From Frigoribacterium sp. MEB024 (GTDB lineage: Bacteria > Actinomycetota > Actinomycetes > Actinomycetales > Microbacteriaceae): a DNA stretch of 64,000 nucleotides. The notes beneath the pieces were generated by a model, which saw only the letters and a program-made list of their open reading frames with translations, did no database searches and was not told the origin of the DNA. Of this stretch, positions 9,049 to 16,229 are shown piece by piece; within the stretch, counting starts at the first letter, position 1; the number at the start of each line of letters is the position of its first letter. Made by a program: the position numbers and the translations under genes. The stretch spans positions 1 through 64,000 of the forward strand of contig NZ_JXQZ01000027.1 of NCBI RefSeq assembly GCF_000878135.1, written 5' to 3'.

Positions 9049-9139
9049 GGTACCGTGTCCGAGCGGCCGAAGGATCATGTCTCGAAAACATGTGTGGGGG
9101 TTAACTCCACCGTGGGTTCAAATCCCACCGGTACCGCCA
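9049..9139 (+). tRNA. tRNA-Ser, anticodon CGA
   Basis: Cloverleaf read by eye. Acceptor arm GGTACCG pairs with CGGTACC, followed by discriminator G and an encoded CCA (9137-9139). The anticodon stem CATGT/ACATG holds loop CTCGAAA, giving anticodon CGA, which reads UCG serine codons. The variable arm is long, as expected for serine. The T arm is GTGGG TTCAAAT CCCAC. The gene marks the left edge of the mobile island; 3' ends of tRNA-Ser genes are common integration sites. Confidence 0.95.
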
Positions 9140-9188
9140 CAGGGTTGTTTGCGCATCATCCGAAATTCGTTTGCGGAACTCAGCCCGA

Positions 9189-9223
9189 GAAGAAAGCCCC
9201 CGAGTAGCTCGGGGGCTTTCTTC
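9189..9223 (+). terminator. strong hairpin terminator after tRNA-Ser
   Basis: Perfect 16-base arms (GAAGAAAGCCCCCGAG and reverse complement) around a 3-base loop, then CCGTTTCT. It lies 49 bases after the tRNA and would end its transcript. Confidence 0.85.
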
Positions 9224-9324
9224 CGTTTCTGGGCCAAGAAGCGCTTCCCGGCGAGGGGTTCGGGACCTCTTGGCCTCTCCCTCTCGGCCACCAGGCGTGC
9301 GGGCGGCTTAAACGACGAAGCGAC

Positions 9325-9345
9325 GCGCCCTTCTGGGCGCGCCGG
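9325..9345 (-). terminator. possible terminator of the transposase gene
   Basis: GCGCGCCC/GGGCGCGC-type stem around TTCT, located 66 bases beyond the transposase stop on the minus strand. No T tract is seen. Confidence 0.35.
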
Positions 9346-9410
9346 ATTGACTCGTGAGCGGTGGGGGATAGCGGAAGGCTCGGGTGTGGTGCCTTGGAAC
9401 GGGCCTGGGC

Positions 9411-11315
9411 CTACGTTCGCGGAGGCGGATCGACGGTGGGTCCACTCGTCGGGAACGGGGACAGTTCGGGTCGGACGTAGTCGGCGCGGTAGTTGCTCAT
9501 GCCCTCGGCATCACGACGGCGGGTGCGCCGTGCAGGCACCGGCGTCAGGCCCTTCGCGACGCGGCGGTCGCGGTCCTTCGGCGCTCGGTGCTTGGCGGCG
9601 AGGAAGGTGACGATCTTGCGGATGTTGGCGGCCGTCGCGAGCATGGCGAGAAGGAACTGCTGAGCGGCGAGACCGCGCAGGCGCCGTGCACTGGAGTCGG
9701 CGATGCGCTCGGGACCGGTCTTGATGAAGGCGTTGAAGCTCTCGATGCTGTTGCGGTCGCGGCGGTAGGTCTTGGACCACTCCTTGCTGCCATAAGGCAG
9801 CATCTGGTTCATCTTCTCGCCGTCCTCCGGGCGCACCTTGATCGAGGTCTGGCAGCAGACCTTATCTGTCTGCTTGGGGACGTTGGCGCGCAGCACCTGC
9901 CGGCGTTCCTTGTCCGGCGATGCACGCTTGTCGAGCTTGCGGAGGGGGCACTCGACCGTCGCACTCGGGCCGAGGGCTGGGCAGCGCATCTTCACGTTGC
10001 CGTTGGCGTCGGGACCCTCCTTCTTGTGGAGTCGGTATGCGTCACGCTCGTCGATCTGCTGGGACCACTCGACGTTGTCGATCTCCTTGTTGTTGCGCCG
10101 CACCGTTGCATCGAGGAGTCGCTTCGGTGTGCCGGGGCAGAACTGACCGCCTTCAACGAGCTTGGCTCCGCCGACCTGGCCCCGCACACCGGTCTGGTTC
10201 GCGCGGTTGTAGTCGAAGACGAGGCCGACGCCGAGCTCTCTCATCGGACGGTGGAAGTCCTCCATCGTGAGACCCGCGGAGTACCCGAGGTCGGACGAGA
10301 GGCGCGCGATGTCGTACCCGCGTTCCTGGATGTTCTTCACGAGCTCGACGGTGTGGAACCCGATGCCTTTGTTGGGCGTCGTCAGGCTCGCCCCACGGAT
10401 CAGCTGTGGTGCTTCGGTGGGGTCCCCTGAAGGGTCCTCGTTGACGTCGATGATGAGGTTCGCGGTGTAGGCGAGCAGCCACCGGCTCCGTGCCTGCTTG
10501 ACGCTCGCCTTGCCGTTCTCCTTGGTGTGCTTGCTGAAGACGCGTTCCTTCTCTCCCTTGTCGATCGGGTACAGGTCAGCTTCGAGTTCCATCGCGTACT
10601 TCGGCTGTTCCTTGTCCGTGCCCGCGATGAACATGGGCTGCTCGACGCCGTTCTCCCGCGGCCAACGGTTCTTCTGGCTCGGTGCACGCAGCACTGTCTG
10701 GTCGACGGAGAGCGCGAGACGCTGACGTCGCACGGCTCGAGGCAGGTTCTGGGCGGTGGCCTCCAGCAGCGTGTTCGTGAAGGTCATGCTGCGCTCGTGT
10801 GCGCGGCGTTCGATGTTCTTGTCCCGGAGCGCGTCCAGGCTGCTCCGCTCGTCCCGGGTGAGCAGGCGGCGGGGCGCCGGCCAGGCGTCCCAGAGGTCGA
10901 TGATGCGGTGCATGGCCCGCCATGCCAGGAAGTACCAGTCGTTGGGCTTGTCGTTGTCGTACAGGTGAGCGATGCCGAGCTCGCGACGGGCTTCATCGTC
11001 GAGACGGTGTTCGAAGACGCGGCCCATCTCGCGCACGAAGATCATGGACTGCTCCGACAGGAGCATCATCACCACGGTCAGGATGGCCAGGTCATCGATC
11101 TTCGGTTTGGCACCGCCCGGGGCTTTCTTCTCGCGGTCCTCCGCGCGCCATGTCGCGAGGAGCTCGATGACACCCGATGAACGGAGGAAAGTCATCCACT
11201 CACGGGCGTCGGCGCCGCGGAACTTGGTCGTCTTGGTCGATCCGCTGACGATCCGGTCGGCCGTGTAGATGCCGTTGAAGAACTCCTCGTCATGGAAAGA
11301 GGGCTTGCCGGTCAC
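9411..11315 (-). CDS. DDE transposase (634 residues)
   Basis: DDE-type transposase that should cut and join the element's DNA ends. Candidate catalytic residues are Asp205 (SVDQTVLR), Asp342 (SSDLGYSAG) and Glu525 (NSIESFNAF). The last sits in the YRRDRNSIESFNAF block, followed by an IS1182/IS4-like C-terminal helix region. Between the second Asp and the Glu there is an insertion with several Cys (about residues 393, 445, 456, 487 and 488) that could bind zinc. The protein is longer than ordinary IS1182 transposases. The start is a GTG at 11315 that overlaps the upstream stop as GTGA, so it is probably translated by coupling to the recombinase-like gene. No flanking terminal inverted repeats were recognised. 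The DDE class is well supported; the IS family is uncertain. Confidence 0.82.
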   Translation of the reverse strand: MTGKPSFHDEEFFNGIYTADRIVSGSTKTTKFRGADAREWMTFLRSSGVIELLATWRAEDREKKAPGGAKPKIDDLAILTVVMMLLSEQSMIFVREMGRVFEHRLDDEARRELGIAHLYDNDKPNDWYFLAWRAMHRIIDLWDAWPAPRRLLTRDERSSLDALRDKNIERRAHERSMTFTNTLLEATAQNLPRAVRRQRLALSVDQTVLRAPSQKNRWPRENGVEQPMFIAGTDKEQPKYAMELEADLYPIDKGEKERVFSKHTKENGKASVKQARSRWLLAYTANLIIDVNEDPSGDPTEAPQLIRGASLTTPNKGIGFHTVELVKNIQERGYDIARLSSDLGYSAGLTMEDFHRPMRELGVGLVFDYNRANQTGVRGQVGGAKLVEGGQFCPGTPKRLLDATVRRNNKEIDNVEWSQQIDERDAYRLHKKEGPDANGNVKMRCPALGPSATVECPLRKLDKRASPDKERRQVLRANVPKQTDKVCCQTSIKVRPEDGEKMNQMLPYGSKEWSKTYRRDRNSIESFNAFIKTGPERIADSSARRLRGLAAQQFLLAMLATAANIRKIVTFLAAKHRAPKDRDRRVAKGLTPVPARRTRRRDAEGMSNYRADYVRPELSPFPTSGPTVDPPPRT

Positions 11316-12181
11316 TGAGTCGCTCCCGTTGAGCGGAGAAGCGCGTGAAGCTCAACCTCGGGCATGACCTTGGCCAAGGGCGCGTAGCGAAGGAGGGACG
11401 AGACGTTCTTGAAGCCGGCCGCGTAGACGATGCTCGCCAGGGGCAGAACGTTGATCTGGTCCACGATCCAGGTGATGCGGAGGCGCCGAATAGCAGGACC
11501 GTCGTATCGGGCGCCGTAGTGCATCAGCGCGATCTCCCGCGAGGACTCCTTGCGGTGGGGGATGACCGCGTAGTCATCGTCGCCGAGTCCCTCGAAAGCG
11601 ATGTCTGCGTACGAATTCCACCCGATTCGGATGGGGATGCTTCGCGGCGCCTTTCCGGTCACACGGACGACCCAGCCAGCCGGAGTGCGCGTCAAGTCCC
11701 GGCCACGGACCGCGGCGATCTCGGTCGCACCGAGGCCTGCGCCACCGGCAAGCGCGAGAAGCCCATAAGAATCCCGGCGGGCTCGGTCGGTGGACCTCGA
11801 CGCGGCCCAGCTCTCGAAGGCGGGAAGCTCGGAATGCGAGAAGGGTCGTATCTCCCGGCTCTGCTTGTTGAGGCGGTGAGGAGACGGCTCGTAACCAAGC
11901 GCTTCAGCGAGGTTCAGGAGTCTGGTCTCGGCAAGCTGCTGCGTCTTGGCGCTGGGGTAGGTGCGGGCGAAGCGGTAGATCATGGACGGGTAGAAGAGGT
12001 CATCGCGGCGCAGCTCCGCACCGGCTTCGTGGAACGCCCACACGACGTACCGGCTCGCGAAGGTCAGGAGGATCCTCGTGTAGAGCATGTCGTGGGGTTT
12101 GGCGTCGAGGACGCACGCGAGCGTGAAGTCCCGAACGGGCAGCCACTTGGTCGGGGCGATACGTCGCGGCTGATAGCGCAA
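11312..12181 (-). CDS. tyrosine-recombinase-like protein 1, catalytic residues degenerate
   Basis: Protein of 289 residues when started at the TTG at 12181. That codon has a perfect AGGAGG five bases upstream; a longer reading from 12298 is open but would run through the operator. The C-terminal half follows the tyrosine recombinase pattern. A box I-like segment GLGATEIAAVRGRDL (about 150-164) has Gly where the catalytic Arg is expected. A box II-like RRLRITW keeps Arg (about 235) but lacks the His before it, and Tyr266 sits in SLLRYAPL. It may bind DNA without recombining, or be an accessory factor of the coupled transposase. A paralogue lies at 12769-13737. An 18-base palindrome lies 29 bases before the start. 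Confidence 0.7.
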   Translation of the reverse strand: MRYQPRRIAPTKWLPVRDFTLACVLDAKPHDMLYTRILLTFASRYVVWAFHEAGAELRRDDLFYPSMIYRFARTYPSAKTQQLAETRLLNLAEALGYEPSPHRLNKQSREIRPFSHSELPAFESWAASRSTDRARRDSYGLLALAGGAGLGATEIAAVRGRDLTRTPAGWVVRVTGKAPRSIPIRIGWNSYADIAFEGLGDDDYAVIPHRKESSREIALMHYGARYDGPAIRRLRITWIVDQINVLPLASIVYAAGFKNVSSLLRYAPLAKVMPEVELHALLRSTGATQ

Positions 12182-12209
12182 GATCGCCTCCTGTAGCTCC
12201 AGCGTGGCG

Positions 12210-12227
12210 TGGTCATTAGATTGACCA
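12210..12227. promoter_or_regulatory. shared island operator, copy 1
   Basis: TGGTCATTAGATTGACCA, an inverted repeat of TGGTCA arms. It is 29 bases upstream of the TTG start of recombinase-like gene 1. It matches copy 2 (13763-13780) at 16 of 18 positions and lies at nearly the same distance from its gene. Confidence 0.7.
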
Positions 12228-12340
12228 AAGTGTGCTACGGCACGCTCGAGTTGGGAAGAGGGGGAAGTCGGAGGCTGTGTCTCGTCAGGGGTGGTCACGA
12301 GAGATGGACATGAGACAAGACAAGGCCATCAAGCGGTCTG

Positions 12341-12366
12341 GTGCGCTTTCAGCGCACATCTAGACT
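12341..12366 (+). promoter_or_regulatory. promoter of HTH gene 1 (leaderless type) with GC palindrome
   Basis: Perfect palindrome GTGCGCT-TTC-AGCGCAC (12341-12357), then a -10-like TAGACT (12361-12366) six bases before the GTG start. There is no room for a ribosome site, so the transcript is probably leaderless. HTH gene 2 has the same arrangement. Confidence 0.55.
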
Positions 12367-12372
12367 GCGGAG

Positions 12373-12681
12373 GTGCCTGATCCACGTTTCGAGCCGCGGT
12401 CCTACCTGCGTGAGCCAGGCCGCTTCGGTCGCGACCCCGAAGCTCAGTGGGTCTCGGCGGTGTCGTTCTCGTCAGGCCAGCTCGACCAGTGGGGCGCTGC
12501 TCGCATTCAGCATCGCCTGGCGTGCAGCATCCGAGTCGAGATAGCGAGACAATTCCGCTCTGTCGGGACGTACGCGGCTGCCTCTGGGCAGAGTCCTGAG
12601 CGGCTGGGGCGTCTGCTTAGGGGTGAGGTCGTGATGCGTCTGGAAGACGTGGCAAATGCCCGTCGCCATTTGGGCGTCTGA
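12373..12681 (+). CDS. small HTH protein 1, divergent from recombinase-like gene 1
   Basis: Protein of 102 residues. The C-terminal half (about residues 53-102, ARQFRSVGTYAAASGQSPERLGRLLRGEVVMRLEDVANARRHLGV) has the shape of a XRE-type helix-turn-helix; the first 50 residues match nothing I recognise. It begins at a GTG six bases after a -10 box. It is divergent from the recombinase-like/transposase pair, a layout typical of a self-contained regulator and its target. HTH protein 2 (13841-14116) has the same position relative to the second recombinase-like gene. It probably regulates this locus; the target site is not known. Confidence 0.65.
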   Translation: MPDPRFEPRSYLREPGRFGRDPEAQWVSAVSFSSGQLDQWGAARIQHRLACSIRVEIARQFRSVGTYAAASGQSPERLGRLLRGEVVMRLEDVANARRHLGV

Positions 12682-12768
12682 GGGAACCTGGCCGACGCGG
12701 GAAGTGATCGTCTTGTCCCTATACGGGCGTCATGGCCGCAGCCTCGGCTCGCGCCGGGGTGGTAACCA

Positions 12769-13737
12769 TCAGCGAAGTGAGTACCGCCGGGGGTCGTCGT
12801 CCGCTCTGGCGACGTAAGGCAAGAGCCGGTCGAGCGCTTCGGCTGACTGCAAGCCGGCGACCTCCAACAACAGGTCGAGGGGCGTCCCCCGCCGGAGGTG
12901 TTCCACGATCCAGGTCGCTCGCATGCGTCGGGACTGCAGCTCGACCGCAGGGCGTGGATTCCGGCTGACGAAGTCCGTGACGAGATTGATGTTCCCGCCT
13001 CGCTGCCCGCTCCGGAATGCCCACCGGGAGGCTGCCTTGGACGCCGTTCGGCGCTGCAGGAAGGGGGCCCACTGAGCAAGAACCGGGACGTTTCTCGCCT
13101 CGTCACCCGACACGCGCACCGCGACGCCCCGACTATCTGACGTGATGTTCACGAGTTCTAGATCGATGATCTCCCGCCCCGTCAGTCCTGCCCCGAGTCC
13201 GAGCGCGAGGAGCGCGCCGGCGCTGGTCGTCCGTTCCTCGTCGTGCTGGCTACTGGCCCACGACAACAACGACGCCACCTCGCTCGGGGTGTACGGACGT
13301 GACGCCTCAGCCTTGCCCAGGGCCCGGAATGTACCCGCAGCTTCGTCGCCCAGGAGCGCCTCCGACGTGCGTCTCAACCGAGCGCGCAGGGTGTTCTTTC
13401 CTGCCCTGCTGTACTGCCCGAGGTGATGCTGCACGAAGCGGTTGATGAACCTCGGGTCGAAGACGTTGTCATCTTCGAGGGGAACGTTAGCTACCGCCCA
13501 GGCGAACAGGGCGAGACGGGAAACGGCCGGGTAGAGCTCCTTCTCGGAGTACGGCGTTCTGGGGGCCGTGTCGCGGACGACGCGCCGCACGTAAGGGCGG
13601 ATGGCGGCCCACTGATCAGCAGGCATCTTCGGCGTGTAGTCGTAATGAGCCGCAGCCAGCACCTCGGGCTCCCTCTCGGCCATGCGCTTCATTACCTCGA
13701 GCTGCCGTTCGCGGCGTTCGTCAGCTTCATCGCTCAC
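12769..13737 (-). CDS. tyrosine-recombinase-like protein 2, catalytic residues degenerate
   Basis: Protein of 322 residues, paralogue of the protein at 11312-12181. A SAM-like helical N-terminal part (about 60-140) leads to a box I-like GLGAGLTGREIIDLELVNI (about 180-198), where Thr replaces the catalytic Arg. A box II-like RRMRATWIVEHL follows (Arg near 273, no His), and then a Tyr near 308 (RLLPYVARAD). The Lys and second His positions are not evident. It starts at a GTG with GGAG ten bases upstream. It is divergent from HTH gene 2 and has an operator copy 26 bases upstream. No transposase gene follows it, unlike its paralogue. It may act as a DNA-binding regulator or a decayed integrase. 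Confidence 0.68.
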   Translation of the reverse strand: MSDEADERRERQLEVMKRMAEREPEVLAAAHYDYTPKMPADQWAAIRPYVRRVVRDTAPRTPYSEKELYPAVSRLALFAWAVANVPLEDDNVFDPRFINRFVQHHLGQYSRAGKNTLRARLRRTSEALLGDEAAGTFRALGKAEASRPYTPSEVASLLSWASSQHDEERTTSAGALLALGLGAGLTGREIIDLELVNITSDSRGVAVRVSGDEARNVPVLAQWAPFLQRRTASKAASRWAFRSGQRGGNINLVTDFVSRNPRPAVELQSRRMRATWIVEHLRRGTPLDLLLEVAGLQSAEALDRLLPYVARADDDPRRYSLR

Positions 13738-13762
13738 CGGCGCTCATCTCCAAGCTCGAAAG

Positions 13763-13780
13763 TGGTCATTACAATGACCA
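13763..13780. promoter_or_regulatory. shared island operator, copy 2
   Basis: TGGTCATTACAATGACCA, a perfect palindrome with 8-base arms and an AC centre, 26 bases upstream of recombinase-like gene 2 and inside its divergent promoter with HTH gene 2. Confidence 0.72.
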
Positions 13781-13809
13781 ATTTGTGATACGTTCGACGG
13801 GGCGGCCGT

Positions 13810-13834
13810 GCGCGCGAGCTGGCGCGCCTAGCCT
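13810..13834 (+). promoter_or_regulatory. promoter of HTH gene 2 (leaderless type) with GC palindrome
   Basis: GCGCGC-GAGCTG-GCGCGC (13810-13827) directly precedes TAGCCT (13829-13834), which is six bases before the ATG. Palindrome, -10 box and spacing mirror the promoter of HTH gene 1. Confidence 0.5.
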
Positions 13835-13840
13835 TGCGGC

Positions 13841-14116
13841 ATGGGTAGAACAGCGCGTGCGAAACCAGCCGCGCTGGCCCCGTCCCCGTGGCCAGACGTT
13901 CGCTCGGACGACCCGATCGGGGAAGTGGCTCGCAGATTCGCGCAGAACCTTCGTCAGGCCGTCGGCAGTCGCAGCATCCGGTCGGTAGCCGAAGCTTCAG
14001 GTGTCACCCATACGACTCTGCTCAGCGTCCTGGCGGGCCAGGTGTGGCCGGACCTCGAAACGATCGCGAAGCTCGAGCGGGGGCTCGGCGTTTCCCTTTG
14101 GCCGCGCCACAGCTGA
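13841..14116 (+). CDS. small XRE-type HTH protein 2
   Basis: Protein of 91 residues. From about residue 30 it forms a XRE-like helix-turn-helix: FAQNLRQAVGSRSIRSVAEA, then SGVTHTTLLSVLAGQVWPD, then LETIAKLERGLGVSLWP. The WPDLETIAKLE ending is a familiar form in actinobacterial island regulators. The ATG is six bases after TAGCCT. It is divergent from recombinase-like gene 2. It may repress this promoter or act on the shared operators at 12210, 13763 and 14691; which protein reads which site cannot be told from sequence. Confidence 0.75.
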   Translation: MGRTARAKPAALAPSPWPDVRSDDPIGEVARRFAQNLRQAVGSRSIRSVAEASGVTHTTLLSVLAGQVWPDLETIAKLERGLGVSLWPRHS

Positions 14117-14139
14117 TCGTTCCAACGTGACGGTCTTGG

Positions 14140-14691
14140 TCATGTCGATTCATCAGGCCTTTGCCCGCCCCCGGGGTCTGTCTGCGGCGAGGGTCTGTCG
14201 GGAATGTCCACCATGGTCACCTCGTCGGCCCTGGGGATTGGTGCGAACCGTTGCTGGTTGGCAGTGGGAAGTTCGTCGAGCCAGACTGCTCCTCGCTCTA
14301 CCAGCCGGGCTCGAAGTGACGTTCCGGTGATGTTCTCTGCGGCGTCAGTGACCGGAGTTGCCTCGAGTTGGAACTCACCGAGCCTGAGGCATAGCTCGAG
14401 ATAGGTCAGATAGGTCTGTCGCACATGGGCCAAGAGCTCGTCGGGGGCATCTTCGGTACTCGTCTCGCGGAGCACATCTGACGTCGGCGCCCAGCTGATC
14501 GACGCCTCGTGCTCATCTATGGCTGCTGTGAGGCCCGAGAGTGGGCCGGCAGGGTGAGCTCTCCATGTGACGCTGCTGCTTGGTTGGGCTATGAGCGAGT
14601 CGCTCAGGTCCAGGAAAAGCCCTTGAATCGTGATGATGCCGAAGGCCTTGCGCTGCCCCGAGGTCGGCTTCGCTTGTTTGCTTGCATCCAT
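14140..14691 (-). CDS. unknown protein controlled by the shared operator
   Basis: Protein of 183 residues. No family is recognised. It is mixed alpha/beta by composition, without signal peptide or membrane helix. A hydrophobic stretch (FGIITIQGLFLDLSDSLI) is followed by a helical block (ELLAHVRQTYLTYLELCLRLGEFQLEA), and the tail is Pro/Asp-rich. The ATG at 14691 is preferred over upstream in-frame ATGs at 14697 and 14712, because operator copy 3 overlaps and immediately precedes it. The gene is convergent with HTH gene 2. Its product belongs to the island's regulated set, whatever its role. Confidence 0.55.
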   Translation of the reverse strand: MDASKQAKPTSGQRKAFGIITIQGLFLDLSDSLIAQPSSSVTWRAHPAGPLSGLTAAIDEHEASISWAPTSDVLRETSTEDAPDELLAHVRQTYLTYLELCLRLGEFQLEATPVTDAAENITGTSLRARLVERGAVWLDELPTANQQRFAPIPRADEVTMVDIPDRPSPQTDPGGGQRPDEST

Positions 14692-14708
14692 GGTCATTAC
14701 TATTACCA
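14691..14708. promoter_or_regulatory. shared island operator, copy 3
   Basis: TGGTCATTACTATTACCA agrees with copy 2 at 16 of 18 positions. One half (TGGTCATTAC) is intact and the other diverged. It abuts the start of the 14140-14691 gene and lies just before the divergent open frame at 14715. Confidence 0.6.
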
Positions 14709-14714
14709 CCATCC

Positions 14715-15185
14715 ATGCGGAGGGTCCAGGATCACAAGAAGTTAGAAGGTGGCGGAGTGGCCGAGGGCGAGCAGACTGCAGGGCAATACACGATTGTCGG
14801 ATTAGGCGCGAGCCCGCCGAGCGTGGTCGTCTGGAGAGCGGATGTCTCGCGCGTGGCTCAAGATTGGCGACTTGCCGGAGTCGATCTGGGAATGAGGGAT
14901 GGGAGGCCTTTCGGGTCTCTCCACTTCGAGGAGGTCAACGGATCGCGCCGCGCTCGGGTCGCTGTCCGGTGGGACCACGTGTACGACCAGTTGCAGTGCT
15001 TCGTCACGGATCGGAGCTTTGCGGCGGAGGGGGAGCGCCTCGAGCGAGATGCTCGGCACCGTGTCGGCACGCTGATGGCCGCGTACGCGCAGATCGGGCT
15101 TGCAATCACCGCTGGAGCTGTCGCAGAAGGCTCATTGAGGGCCGCTTCGAACCTCGTGCCGATTGGTCCGAGGCATCCCGGTTGA
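14715..15185 (+). CDS. hypothetical protein, divergent from the 14140-14691 gene
   Basis: Open frame of up to 156 residues from the ATG at 14715; a GTG at 14758 preceded by GGTGG is an alternative start. The protein has an alternating strand pattern (QYTIVGLGASPPSVVVWRAD, DHVYDQLQCFVTD), then a helix and an Ala/Gly-rich tail. No family is recognised. Base composition and frame length are compatible with a real gene, but a chance frame in this G+C range cannot be excluded. Confidence 0.4.
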   Translation: MRRVQDHKKLEGGGVAEGEQTAGQYTIVGLGASPPSVVVWRADVSRVAQDWRLAGVDLGMRDGRPFGSLHFEEVNGSRRARVAVRWDHVYDQLQCFVTDRSFAAEGERLERDARHRVGTLMAAYAQIGLAITAGAVAEGSLRAASNLVPIGPRHPG

Positions 15186-15245
15186 TTGCCACTCGGGGTG
15201 GCGCGGTTAGCCCAGAACCTTTCGAAGAGCATCGGCCCAAGGTGG

Positions 15246-15761
15246 TCACTCCTCGTAGTCGACCGCGCCTTCGATGACGAGAAACAGCATGAATAGCTGA
15301 TCTGCGAGCACTGCCAGGTCGTAAGCGACGTCTTCCACCTGTGCCACGGTGAATGTGCGATCCACGGTCCCCTTGGCCTTGACCCGGCTCGCCGAAGCTG
15401 GTCCTTTTCCCGGTGTTGTCCACGCGCCGTGCAGCAGGTGATTCCGGCTCTCCATCGCAACTTTCGAGTCGGCGGACAGTCGCGTGAACATGTCGCGTAC
15501 CTGCCCCTGGAAGCGGTGCAGCTTCACGAGCTTCGCGCCCAATTCGAGCAGGCCGCTGAAGGAGACGCCACGGGTCACCACAATTCCTATGTCATTTGTC
15601 TCGCGGTCATCGTCGCTGACGAGGGCCATGACGGCGAACGCTAGCGTGCGCTCCAGTCGAGCAGACCAGTACGCGACCTCGCCCATCGCGACTAGGTGCT
15701 CTCGATCAAGGCCGGTGGCGCGTACTCGGGCTCGGTGTTCGGGAGAGGGGCGCTCGCTCAT
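15246..15761 (-). CDS. unknown protein with a HEPN-like RNxxxH motif
   Basis: Protein of 171 residues, mostly helical. The line YWSARLERTLAFAVMALV is followed by GLLELGAKLVKLHR and then SRNHLLHGAW. The RNHLLH element fits the R-x4-H pattern of HEPN ribonucleases, and the helix-loop arrangement around it agrees. No partner antitoxin such as an MNT nucleotidyltransferase is adjacent. It could be a toxin-like or defence effector, or an unrelated helical protein. It is preceded by a GGGAGG element 10 bases from the ATG at 15761. Confidence 0.5.
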   Translation of the reverse strand: MSERPSPEHRARVRATGLDREHLVAMGEVAYWSARLERTLAFAVMALVSDDDRETNDIGIVVTRGVSFSGLLELGAKLVKLHRFQGQVRDMFTRLSADSKVAMESRNHLLHGAWTTPGKGPASASRVKAKGTVDRTFTVAQVEDVAYDLAVLADQLFMLFLVIEGAVDYEE

Positions 15762-16229
15762 GCATCAGATCCGAGGGAGGTAGCCCCGATGCTAACGGGC
15801 TGACAGTCAACGGCTTGACTGGCGATAGGCGCCCAGGACCTGACCGGGTGGTTCGGCTTCTTCAAGGCCCCGCCCGCGCTTTTCTGCATCAGCCGGGCCG
15901 ACCCTCCAAGATCCGCCTGGGCGTCACGCGGGGCTGTGAGGTAGGAAGCGTCGATCGGCGAACAGGCGCTCCTAGGGAGGGGTGACGATGTCATGTCGGC
16001 AGTGTCACATAGTGCCCCGTCACCGGAACCTGTCTCGGACCACCTATCTGAGACGGTTAGATCCGCGCAGCCCCAAGGGGGTGGTCGAGGCTGGCGATCG
16101 TCCGGCTAACGATCCCCCACTGGATCACTTGCTGTGGGGCGAGCGCACTCGGAGAGGACGCCGTCGTGGTCGTTCCGTGTCGTCGGTGAGCGTGGGCGGA
16201 AACGGTCCCTAACGTCGTAGCGTCTAGGG
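15762..16229. other. 468-base stretch without a recognised gene
   Basis: Only short open frames of up to about 100 codons occur, on both strands, none with a family pattern or ribosome site. The right end carries TAGCGT six bases before the ATG of the UDG-like gene, a leaderless-type promoter. Confidence 0.5.

Noticed and set aside
9049-9139. Second tRNA or tmRNA near the first
   Set aside because: Only one cloverleaf could be drawn; no tmRNA-like domain follows.
12182-12298. N-terminal extension of recombinase-like protein 1 from the ATG at 12298
   Set aside because: It would place the shared operator inside the gene, while TTG 12181 has AGGAGG five bases upstream and matches the layout of the paralogue.
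15758-15994. 78-codon minus-strand frame as a transposase remnant
   Set aside because: No transposase motif or start signal could be seen; left as gene-free sequence.
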